Shown: in pieces, positions 13,601 to 26,500 of the stretch
Numbering within the stretch: the stretch's first letter is position 1
How the letters are laid out: each line of letters begins with the position of its first letter
Origin: Hofstenia miamia
Lineage: Eukaryota; Xenacoelomorpha; Acoela; Hofsteniidae
Direction: 5' to 3'
Length of the DNA stretch: 64,000 nt
NCBI GenBank assembly: GCA_900660155.1
Contig: CABFPE010000177.1
Coordinates: forward strand, 873,550-937,549
Program-made: the position numbers and the translations under genes
Notes under the pieces: model-generated
Told to the model about the DNA's origin: nothing
What the model saw: the letters and a program-made list of their open reading frames with translations, nothing else
The model's database searches: none

Positions 13601-16600
13601 TCATGAATTGAAAATTGTTAGTGAAAGGAAAATTGTACTTCATAGTAGCACATAATACAATGACGTGATAAAATATGTGGGGGCATAGGAAAGACAAAGC
13701 CCTGCTGTTTGGCATTTGGCTGCTGTGCTTGTAAAATGTGCACGTGAAAATAGATTAAACTGTTTTTGTCCTTTTGGGTATTCTTGTGCAAAATAGTCTC
13801 AACATCAGCTATTTTAACATTTCAGTGAATATGGCTAGGACTGGATATAAGGCATTGTTTAAAACAGCGCACGAAAGAGGTGCGTGCGTAGAATTCCGCT
13901 CACCTCCACTTGGTGTTTAAAATCGCTCAGCTCTTGCACAAGGAAAAATTCTTGCGCGGTTTTTGTGTGGGGCAATGTAGTTAGACTGCACTCACGCGCT
14001 ATAGCGGACTGTTTAAAACATGAAGTGCGCAAGAGCCGCGCATTTATCAAAAGTGAATTATCAAATATTAAATTTTCTTAATGATTTCGGTACTACAATG
14101 ACATTTACCAGTAAATTTAAAAGATATTATTATTATTTGAGGCAGTAGATTTGATAGGAAGCGATTTAAAAATATTTAAATATTAAGTGTAAATTATGTA
14201 AATTACCAAATTATTCAATTCTTTGGATTTAAGTAGTAAATTCATTAGGTTATACTTTTGAGCCCATTCTTCAATACAATTTTAATTAAAATCATGATGT
14301 AAGCATACACAAGAAATTTATTTTATCATGTATCTAGTCCAAGTATAATATACATTTCTGGAAGTCTATGATACTGAATAGATACACAAGAAAATTATGA
14401 TATGAATGTCTATAGTGATATTGTAAATTTCGGAAAATGAGTAAAGGATCTCCAATAAACTATATTCCCATGGCGATTCCTATAGGATGCAACTGTCCCC
14501 ACCCACCCCAGTTCCATCCTCAACGGGGATTCCCATTTCTACGGAAGCTCTGGGTATATTTACCCACCTCAAAATTTTGAAGATTTTTTCTTGGAGCAAG
14601 CTTCAAATTTTCATTCGACAACTCCCTATTCTGAGCGGAAAATGACTACTTTCAGCAAATATTTCAACAACTGTTTCTTCTAAAAAAATTGTCCAGTTGG
14701 GGCCAGTTTTCTATACGACATTGCAGACAAGCATTGTTCTTAGACAATAATATCTGATTTATTCAGATTTACATAACTTACGATAAGATTTTGCTTTTTT
14801 CTCCAAATGTTCATCAAAATAAAAATTGATTAAAAGCAACCCGTTGAGTGTCAATATGCAATTTATTGCTTGTTTGCTACGTTGTAGATGCCTTCAACCT
14901 GCCGTATACATAAAGCCTGTCAAATAAATGAAGTTTAAACGAAATCGTTTAATTGAGTGCTGGGTTTAAACAAACGGCTAATTTAAACGACTGGAGCTAA
15001 TTTCGTGTTAATTTTTTGAACAAATCGTAATGTTCCATTTTTTTGGTAAAAAACAGCTTTAGGTGTGTTCCCACTAACGGCTATTATCACCAGTCAAAAA
15101 ATCGGTGAAAAAGTCGATAAAGAGAACACACCTTTATAGAGGTAGTTTATTTGGTTATTTATTTTTGCTTAGCATGACAAAAATTCAAGGTTCACAGAAT
15201 AAGTGAAAATGGGAAATTTCAAATTATATTGCATGTCGAAAACAATGCAGTTTTATTCAAGAAGCTCTGCATCTGCATTGATAAGTGAAATGACTTAAAT
15301 TGCACGCTGAAGAATTTATTGTTTAGAATATCTGTAAGCTAAATTACGAGAAATTGTATCCGCTAATAACTTACCAACTGTTTTATCAAATTCTTCATTT
15401 TATGTTTTTCACAATGAAATACAAGTTCTCTTTTACTTATTTGTGCAACTTGCATGCTTGTCATGTTAAGCCAGATTAAGCGTAAGCCAATAAAATACCA
15501 CTGTAAATAGTTTTTTTAATCGAAAAATGGAACATTAAGTTTTCTTCAATACATTAATACAGAATTAACTCGAAGCTGGTAACCAACGCATAATTATTCC
15601 CCTGTAATTAGGGCCGGTGGTATGAACATTTTGAGAGTCGATTCGGTATCATTCAAAATACCACGGTATCCTTTTGCTGACTGAAAAATCAATAGTATAT
15701 ATATGAAAAACGTTGAGATCAAAATAAGCTGCACCTGCAAACCTAAAATTTTGCTTACAGATTTGACGTAGTCTAAAAATTATATCTGTAAACTTTTCGC
15801 CAAGTTCGGGGTTAAGATATATCTTAAAATGCCCGAAAGCTAAAAAATATTTATATAGCAATAAGACACTAGGTATACACAGAATTCAATTTTGTCTTTC
15901 TCGATGACACATATTACAATGTGTTGGCTGATTTGGGAATTACGGTTAAATGAAGTTTGTTAATTGACTGGATAACATGTTGGGAAGGACAAAATTAGTC
16001 TGTCATGATAGATGCGGCTTGCACATGCTGCATACCTGCATCTCAAAAATAACCTCAAAGATTGGGGTGGCGTCTTATACTCGAGGATTTCCATTAATTA
16101 ATAGGACTGTTATTTTTTTAGCTAAAAAATGCTAACTTTGACCTTATAAAATTGATATTATTCACCTAAGAAACATATTTTTACATATTCTTTTTACCTC
16201 AAAATTTGGTTTCCTTTTTTTATTGGTATTTTTTCAGCACTAAAAAGCTGCAATTAAAGACAAAAATAAAAACATCCTTTCTTTTGCAATTGTAGTATAC
16301 CATATGGTTATATCAATTATATGATATTTTTCGTATTTCCTATATGAAAGGGAATTGTTTACCAAATTTTGACTTTATTGACTTATGTTAGGCCTAGTAA
16401 TTGCAATATACATGAATTTTATTGAACATTAGGGTCTGACAAAGAAAATAAATTTAAAATATTTCAAGCTTTCATCATAAGTGTTGACTCTCGGGCTTGC
16501 ATACAATACACATACTCTTAAGTAAAATACCGATCAATTTTTTAGGAAAGATACTGCTGTATCGGTTTCGGAATCGGTATACCGCCGGGACCTACATCTG

Positions 16601-17460
16601 CTTGGCATGCACACAGAATTTTTACACAGAAGGTAGTTATTAAAAAGTTATTCACAAAATATCCTATGTGATTTTGAACATTGTAATTAAATCTAGATGT
16701 TTACAAAAATCCTAGTATTTCCTCTAAAGTTGTATTAGTTTGATACATTCATTCATAAACATTGACCATTTGTTTGTAGTTACGTCCATATTTTAGTTTT
16801 TTACAATTATCTAGAAATTTCTTAAAACTAATTTTAAAATGTACAAAGCTTAGAATTTTACAGATGGCTTTGTGCTTACAATTCATTGAATATCTGATAA
16901 TTTTTTTTGAAAAGCGATGCACATTATCATGCTAAACAGAACTCTTTTCTACCGACAAGGATTAAATTCAGACTCAATTTTGTTCTGCTACTTGCAATAA
17001 TTACAAAGATATTTAAGCCTATATAATTAAGAGGGTATTCGAACGATTTTATAAGGTTTTTTATCGAAACACTACGTTTTAATTAGTGGTTGTCACACAT
17101 TACAGTAAAAATAAGATGATTTGTTTAAAATAATTTCTTCTTCACTAAAAATCAATAGCAAAGGAGGAAAGGAATTTAGCATGCTTTCTAGAGTTCTACA
17201 AAAATCAATTTCGAAAAACGTTGCTCTACAAAGCTAAGTAGCTTGTTACACAATGCAACGCTGACTGAGACTTGGCACAAACCTCACTGGTTTATGGTGC
17301 GTATTTATAAAGTTTAAGAACATGTTAGTAAACACCAATTCATTTTGTTGCAGAAAGAATATGAAGAATTGCATTAAATACAGACAGAAAATTCTCAAGA
17401 TAAAAATGCAAATATCTAAAAAGTGCACTTTTCCTTTTATCCAGCTCTAAAGCGCTTATG

Positions 17461-17527
<67 letters not shown>

Positions 17528-20500
17528 GAATGACTATGTAGTCGCTGACGGCAAACACTACAAAAATATAAAAACAAGCCAAGTTTTACGGCAGCGAGGG
17601 CAGTCACAGGAGATAAAGTAGGAGCAGATTGAAAAATAGGCGAATTTGAAGAATGGCTTAGCAAAGAGGAAAGACATCAAAGATTTCTGAAAGCTCGGCA
17701 ATATCATCAGAGCGAATGGAGCGGCAATTAGACAACTTTATGAAATCAAAAAGATCAAGGTCCAATTTGCGAGTGAGCAAGCGGTTGAACAGGAGGAGAT
17801 CACAAGCATGGAAGTAGAGTAACAGCGGGAGAGCGGAGAATTTGATAAGAGCGTCTTTGTATGGCAAAGGAGAGATCCATTTGAAAGCGCGCTTCTGGAA
17901 GCGTTCCATGGAGTGGAACAAGCCACAAGAAGAATAGCGTGAGGAAGGACTTGAATAAAGAGAGTTTCATAGCAGTCGTGGAATTAAAGAGTGAGGAATT
18001 AGCTTTGCAGACGCGTAAGGACACATGACCAGACCAATTAAAGTTAGCAGCAAGTTGAACTCCAAGGTGAGTATGATGAGGAAAGGAGAGGCAGATAAGA
18101 AGGGGACATACCAAAAAAGAAATGCCACATGTCTTGGTTGGGCAAAAATCAAGATGGTTAACGGAAGACCAAGTAGACAAAAGCTCAAGATCAGAGGTAA
18201 TATTTGAGGCAAAAGAACTACGAACGTTGAAAATCGCAGTGTCATCGACGTACAGATTGAGGGAGGTCATTGATAGCAACGAGGAAGAAGAGAACAGCAA
18301 ACACAGAACCTTGAAGAGTACCACTAGAGACAAAGGCAGAAGAAATAGACGAGTTGATTTTGGCACACTGACGACGATTGGACAGGTAAGACTGGAAAAG
18401 TTCGATGAAATCAACATCAAAGCCAAAAAAACATAATTTGTCATGAATAGAATGAGACAGTTGATCAAAAGCTTTAGAAATGTCAAGAAAGAGAATTCAA
18501 CCAGGATTATTACGATCAGAGTGGAAAAAACAGTTTTCAATGAAAGTGAGAAGTTAGTGATGGTAGAACGACACGGGAGGTTACCATGTTGCGAAGAAGA
18601 GATGAAGTGACGACTTTTATTGAATACGTAACGAAAGGAAAGGCGCTCGAAGACGATTGATAACCGAGAAAGAATAGCTATTGGACGTTACGAAATGACG
18701 TAAGAGGAGGGAAGCTGATTGGATTTTAACAGCGGAAAGATCCAAGATGTTTTCCAGCACGGCGGAAAACGTTTAGAGGAGCAAATGTAGAAGAGATGCT
18801 TGAAATGGATGGAAAGAGTTGAGGTTTCGTGAACTACAAAAGATGGGTCGCCGTCAGGATAGCAATGACCAGACAACTTGCAGTACTTAAGCATGAGGGA
18901 AGTATCATGGGCATTGAAGACGATTCATAGTACAAATTATGCAATCAAGTCAACTACCTTTAAAAAATGAAATATTATTCTCAAGTAGCAATGGTTCTAG
19001 AATTAATTGGAACTTCTTGTATCTTAAATCACAAGTTTCTTACAACAATTAATGACATTATATTACGTTATCGCGTGGCAGATTGTAATAAATAGGACAA
19101 CCAAAAGGGCAATAGGGAAAATAAGGGAAAAGGCCAAATTCAGGGTTATATGCGGAAATCGTTGTAAAGTGTGGATAGGGACGGATTTCCTTTATTTTAA
19201 TGAAACTTTATTCATTAAGCTGAGTAAGTTCACTGAGCTTATACAAAATAGATACAAAATATATAGTTTTTTATTAACAGTAGACAAGGACGATGATATT
19301 AGATTTTATCTCGAGAAAACACTGCACAATCTGTCTGATATTCGCAGAATTTTGGAGATACCCACAAAAAATCTTCACCTGGAAGAATTCTAGTTCAACC
19401 GCATTTACAATTAATAGATGCAAATTTTTTTGACATGGGCATACATCGATGGAAAAGACGGCGGGAAAGGGGCGGAAAATGGCTTTCCTAGTAATAAATT
19501 AACAATTTTAACAGGCGTTGTTCAGAACAAATTAATTTAGACGAAGCTTAAGTAGATGATACACTAACAAACAACCGATCAGGAATGCAACTAATTTTAA
19601 TCCTTTTGCAAACATGCTGCGGTGCTACATTATCAAACACTAGTCAAACAACCCATTAAACAAACGACATAATAGAAATTTTGATTTATATTTAACTAGC
19701 CTGCATTATGTTCGCTATTGACAAGCGAATAGATCGTTTTCTGAAATACGTGTTATCAAAATTGTATGTATTTACGTGAGAATTATTTCCTTTGTCCACG
19801 CATTAGTATAATGTTTAATACGATCATTCTTTTCCGCACAGCACGTGCACTGAGCACGAATTGTTTAAAATTAGGTTTTTGGTAACGGTGATGTTTGAAT
19901 AAAAGACACCGTGCTTCGCATCACCGAAGAAAAATAATTATGTATATGCAAAAGTTTCCTCTTTTAGTCCAGGAAAATCGCATCACAATACTACACATGA
20001 GTGGATCGGCAAGTTAACGAGACTAAAATTAACCAATGATTCTCGTTTGTCTTATTGCAAGAAAAAACTAAGAAGAAACATATATGTAGCAGGGCTTTGG
20101 AATGCACAATTGCTTTGATGAAGTTGCTGGTATACAGTGAATAAAAAATTGCACTCTAAAAATAATTCCAGGAAAATCAGAAATTTATGTGTTCAAGAAA
20201 TATGGTTCATAATAGTACGTGGCTTAGGGTGGTCCTACACTGCCGGTAAGTAAAGTAAAGTAAAAATTTTTTACTTACCGGCAGTGTACGAGCTCTTAAG
20301 TAAAGTAAAGTAAGGTATCAAGTAGATAATTACACAATCGGTTCTGTTCGATTTTTAAGTAAACCTTTACGGCAGTGTATGAGGTCTTAAGCAGTGGCGG
20401 CTCGTGCATGCAAAAGTTAGACAAGCAAATATTTTTGAAGTAACCAAAACAGTGTAAATAAAAATCATGAAGAATTTATTTATATGTAAAATCCCCAAGG

Positions 20501-23500
20501 CGAGTTTTCTCAGAATTGTATCTGTAATATTATTATTGAAATATGTTCTTTAAATAAATCATTTTCAAGAAAAAATTACTAATGATTTCTGTAGTTTTTC
20601 TCCTCTAATCAGTTATTCTTGCATTTGTTAAAAATTTCTTTAAACAGAAACTAACGGTCTGCAAGACGGTGATCAAAATCCAATAGCTTGCATTAATTCA
20701 AATGTTTAGAAATTTTCGGTAAGGCGTCAATAAATCGGGCATTGAATAAGAATTTTGTCGATTTTTACAACTGAAGGCATGTTGATGATAGAAAACTTGC
20801 GATAAATTACAAAATTTTTGAAGATTGGTGGAAATCACATTTAAACCGCTCAAAGTTTTTTTAAATTTATTTCCATATATATCACTTTAAAATATCCACG
20901 TTATATTTGATTTTTTGAATGAATTGGTGGCACATTCGTAGAAAAAATTCGTCTTTGATTCACAATTGTTATAAATTTTCTAATTTCTGTAAACTGAAAG
21001 GATGTACAAGGAATCTGCGAGGTAAAAAATGTGAAAAAACTATATACCAGATAGAAGCATTGCTCAAATATATTTCTGTTTCTGGTAGTGCTTGAATGTA
21101 AAAATGTTTCTGCTTGATTTAAATAATAAATATTATGTTTACTTTTGGTTTATTGTATGGAATTAAAATATTTCGCGTGGTTCTCTAGGCTACAGTTAGA
21201 TTATGTGATTGGTCACGCGTGATCTGTCTCATTTTGATAAAATCGCACGTCTAACCACAGAGATATTTGGCGATGTGATGTGTTTCGTAATTTTTCTTGC
21301 TACCAATCCACGTAGCTTTGCAACGGAAATATTTTTAAATGTGAAGCAATGAGCGGAGTGCTTGCTTTGCTAGCTAAATCTTCGCGCGATGAGTTTAAGA
21401 AAACGGATCTAGTTTAATTGTTTGAGCGAGCGTAGATACAGCACTAAGGCATTTGCTTGCTGTGGAGCAATCATTCAATTATTTTTACCAAATCGTAATG
21501 AATTTTTTCCTAATTCAATTCATTTATTACTTGATTTTTTAATGTTGTTTTAAAGCAAAACTAATAATTTACGATTTGTACAAGTGTATGGGTATACATT
21601 CATGCAATTAAGAATGAAATTTATTTATCAAAAAATATTGGGCAACCACTGCTTGCCTTGCTTACACGTACGAGCCGCCTATGGTATTAAGTAAAGTAAA
21701 GTAAAGTAAGATAATGTCAACATTTATCTCAATTTGAATGTGACTGAATATTTATTGCACAAAGACGATATAAATATAATTAATAATTACAAAGGAATTA
21801 ATTACAACAGGTTTTTCTTTATTGCTGCATTTGGGTAAACAAATTTTCACAATGTAAATACTTCGATTTTTGCACCAACCTATTTTAAAATATTGACTTC
21901 GCTTACTAAGGTCACGGTTAGACTACGTGATTGGTAGCAAGAAAAGATAAAATACACGTCACATCGCCAATTATCTTGGTGGTTAGACGTGCGATTTTAG
22001 GGTAGTGCACGAGGTCTTAAGTAAAGTAAAATCCAATAATAAAATTCTCTGGTTTGCTATACTTTAAGGCAGTGTACGATGAATAAGGTAAAATCCAATT
22101 AAGTTTACTGTACTTTACTTTACGGCAGTGTACGACTCAGGGATCGTTAGATTTTAATCGCGATTAATCGTATGAAAAAAAATTAGCGATAGATTAATCG
22201 TAATAGTTGCTGCCAGGAGATTAATTATCGCGATTAATTGTCGATTAATCTACTTCTGATTAAAAATATTCAAAATACAATATATCAATTGAAAGATATT
22301 CAAATTAGAAATATCAACTATTATTGTTATTTGAGATTATTTCCTGAAGTCATTTTACTCCACATGTGCTTGTTAGGGTAAAGAAATATTTGGATCTCTA
22401 AGTTTAGGGGTAATAAACGATTTTGGTAATCAGAAAGAGCATAACCAGCTTTGCTGAACAGTCTCTCAACCTGATTCGAAGTTGGCTTGATAAAATCGAG
22501 GATCCCTATATATAGAATTAGGCGACATCCGACGCTTCCTAAGTGTGTTAGATGCCTAATCATCAAACACTTCTTCTATGTCCGATGTTGTGGTTTTTTT
22601 TGTAAAACATATGACACAAGAATAGTGGCCATAGATAAGATCAAACCGAAAATGACAACTGAATGCATAAGCATCAACTTAATTAGAATAATCTAGGTTA
22701 ATCGAGCACGCTGTTTACGATTAATCTAATCTACTTGACCAACACGATAGATTAATCCATCCGATTAATCTCGATTAATCGCGTTGACGATTAATCATGT
22801 TGGATCCCTGGTACGACTAGGGTTACATACATAATACATACTCTACTTAAAAGAATTGATGCTAACACAATGCACATACCATACGCATATTGTTTACACC
22901 ATAAAATATTTTCCATCTATTCCAACAAGCAAACGTAAATTTATTTAATAATCAGTGCGTTATCAAATGAGATTGGTTTAACACCTTAGCTAAAGTAAAT
23001 AAAAAATGTAATCTTGTTAAATAATTAGCTCGTTTAACGAATGTTTGATGGAAAATATCTAAATTATTTTGATAATAATTTGTCTAATTGAGATTTGATA
23101 GGAATGATAGATTTTCGTTTAACAAATATTGACGTACACATTCAATAGCATATCCAATATCACACCTTTTACATTGATTTAACATAAAAAAGGACTCAAG
23201 TTAATATACAACAACCATTACATCTTGAGAATGATATTTTAAATCAGAATGCACATGGAAAGTCTAATCTCTACTAACACAATTGGATGTTGAGATACAT
23301 ACTTGTTAACAACTCTGATATCTAGTGTATTGCTCGGTGCTATATTAGATTTTTTTGTAAACAAGATGTCAATAGCATATAGAATATGCTTCACAAAACT
23401 TGAAAAAACTAACATACACTTTGAAATGCATATAAGTCTTGAGGTATAAGACCCTATAAAAATAGCGATTTGAATTGTATAAAATCATTTTCAAACCAGC

Positions 23501-26500
23501 TGAAATAATTAATGAGAAATTTGCAACAGATTGTTAGACGGCATTGCAAATGTGAAGAGTTGGAAATCGTTATCTTGTCAAATTATTGTATGACGGTTAT
23601 TAACGCCCACTTATTCGAATGATTTCTTAGAAATGTTGATGAATTATTCAACATTACAACGATGACAATTGGCGCAACTACCAACAGTATAAATCATAAC
23701 CCTCGAATATCTGTCTGCTCAATAGGAACATACGCTTAGAGGCTAAATAGAGCTACATTTATCTTCGTAGAAAAAGTTGAAAATACGAAGATGCACGATT
23801 GGGTATTTGATAGGATAAAGCACAAACAGTACTATCCTAGCAATTAGTTTTTTCTATATATACAGTACTGGCCAAAAGTTTGGGAACACTTTCCAAATAT
23901 AGAAATTTTTTGTATTTTACACTAAAAAACGCAATGTAGAAGCAATATAATAACACAATGTAGAAACAATATGATAACACAATGTAAAAACAATATGATA
24001 ACACCGTGTAGAAAGAAAATAATTAATTCAGAAAAACTCACTAATATTTTGTATGTCCATCATTATTGGCATAAACGCAGCAATGCGATTTGACATTGAC
24101 TCAACCAGCTTTCTACAATAATCATCAGTAATTTCTGTGCACCATACCACTTTAATTTGTTCCTTCAGATCGTCGAGTGATGTGCATTGGCGCTTCCTCA
24201 GACAGTTTTTGATGTGATGCCAGCAATTTTCTATGACGTTGAGGTCTGGGGAGTTTCGCGGCCAGTTCTCAACCAGCTGAAAGTCTTATGATGCAATCCA
24301 CTGTTTCACAACTTTGGCGCTGCGGCAAGGAGCACCATTTTGTTGTAGTACAGATGTTCCGCGAAGCTGCATAAACATGGGAACTTTCTCCTGAATTATT
24401 TTGAGGTACGCCTTGGCTGTGACTGTCTCGTTGTGAGGAACAAAGTGCAGACCAGCACGCCCATTCCCAGTTATAGCCCCCAAACCATTACAGACGGTGC
24501 AGAGCGGACAGTTTGTTGCGTGTAATGTGTGTTCAATCTTTGGTTTCTTAGTCGTCGAACGTGTGATGTAAACTGACAAATCTTGGATTCATTACTAAAC
24601 ATTACTTGATGCCACATCTCAGGGGTGTAGTGTTGGTATTGCCTGCAGAATCGCAACCGGTCTCAAATGTTCTTTGAAGACGATCGGGGTTTGGCTGCCG
24701 GTTTGCACAATGGAAGGTCAAAGGTAGTATTGAATTGCGGCCTAATGGTGCGTGTTGATACATTCTGCACTACCGTACCTAGATTTGCTTTGACTTAAGA
24801 AGATGAAGAGAATGGTTGATTGACGATGTAATGGTGAATGAGACCGTCAGTCTGAGGGGTTGTCACTTTTGGTCTTCCAGACCGAGTGCGAGAGGAAAAA
24901 TATTGCAGTTGCTGATAGCGAGTAATACTTCTGGATACCGAAGATACTGACACGCCCATTCTAACAGCTATAGCGCGATAATTGGGAATTCCAGGAATTT
25001 TACGAGGTTTCCAGGAAATAGCATAAAACACGCTTTAGACAGATTACTGTTCCCAAACTTTTGGCCAGTACTATATATATATATATATATATAGACTCTA
25101 GACATAAAATGAAATTCAATGGTTCCAAGGAATTTTTGGGGTATTGGAAATATCAACGTATTGTGATAGAGTATCATGGTTTCTTGATGTAAGCGAGTTT
25201 TACAGAAATATCGTTTACAATTATAAGCACTCTTCATGAGTTTCCAAATTTCACTAGTTTAGATATTAAAAATATATAATCATGGGTTTTAAATAACTAC
25301 AGCATAGAACTGCTTTTTACTAATTTTGAAAAATTATTAGCATATTCACAATTAACAAATTGCATATAACAAAGTGGTTATTTGAACAGTGTTTTATGTC
25401 AAAAATAAAAGTCAACACACTACTAGCAAAAAAAATAATTCATGCAATGAAAATTACCTTTACAGTTTGGTGAATGTTAATTCGACNNNNNNNNNNNNNN
25501 NNNNNNNNNNNNNNNNNNNNNNNNNNNNNNNNNNNNNNNNNNNNNNNNNNNNNNNNNNNNNNNNNNNNNNNNNNNNNNNNNNNNNNNNNNNNNNNNNNNN
25601 NNNNNNNNNNNNNNNNNNNNNNNNNNNNNNNNNNNNNNNNNNNNNNNNNNNNNNNNNNNNNNNNNNNNNNNNNNNNNNNNNNNNNNNNNNNNNNNNNNNN
25701 NNNNNNNNNNNNNNNNNNNNNNNNNNNNNNNNNNNNNNNNNNNNNNNNNNNNNNNNNNNNNNNNNNNNNNNNNNNNNNNNNNNNNNNNNNNNNNNNNNNN
25801 NNNNNNNNNNNNNNNNNNNNNNNNNNNNNNNNNNNNNNNNNNNNNNNNNNNNNNNNNNNNNNNNNNNNNNNNNNNNNNNNNNNNNNNNNNNNNNNNNNNN
25901 NNNNNNNNNNNNNNNNNNNNNNNNNNNNNNNNNNNNNNNNNNNNNNNNNNNNNNNNNNNNNNNNNNNNNNNNNNNNNNNNNNNNNNNNNNNNNNNNNNNN
26001 NNNNNNNNNNNNNNNNNNNNNNNNNNNNNNNNNNNNNNNNNNNNNNNNNNNNNNNNNNNNNNNNNNNNNNNNNNNNNNNNNNNNNNNNNNNNNNNNNNNN
26101 NNNNNNNNNNNNNNNNNNNNNNNNNNNNNNNNNNNNNNNNNNNNNNNNNNNNNNNNNNNNNNNNNNNNNNNNNNNNNNNNNNNNNNNNNNNNNNNNNNNN
26201 NNNNNNNNNNNNNNNNNNNNNNNNNNNNNNNNNNNNNNNNNNNNNNNNNNNNNNNNNNNNNNNNNNNNNNNNNNNNNNNNNNNNNNNNNNNNNNNNNNNN
26301 NNNNNNNNNNNNNNNNNNNNNNNNNNNNNNNNNNNNNNNNNNNNNNNNNNNNNNNNNNNNNNNNNNNNNNNNNNNNNNNNNNNNNNNNNNNNNNNNNNNN
26401 NNNNNNNNNNNNNNNNNNNNNNNNNNNNNNNNNNNNNNNNNNNNNNNNNNNNNNNNNNNNNNNNNNNNNNNNNNNNNNNNNNNNNNGGTGACTTTGCCGC

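Larger units (their letters stand above)
20230..22137. repeat. Older repeat built from GGCAGTGTACGA / TAAGTAAAGTAAAG modules, interrupted by hAT insertions
   Basis: The module GGCAGTGTACGAG-TCTTAAGTAAAGTAAAG, or parts of it, recurs at about 20276, 20371, 22003, 22066 and 22121. Its reverse complement opens the block at about 20232, forming a tight inverted repeat (20234-20288) around TAAAGTAAAAATTTTTTAC. The outermost modules face each other, so this may be a DNA transposon with long subterminal arrays. A hAT-type element is inserted at 20392 and another right at its end at 22138. No coding region was seen. Confidence 0.55.

Noticed and set aside
18122-18436. Plus-strand 104-codon frame
   Set aside because: Antisense shadow of the minus-strand LINE reverse transcriptase.
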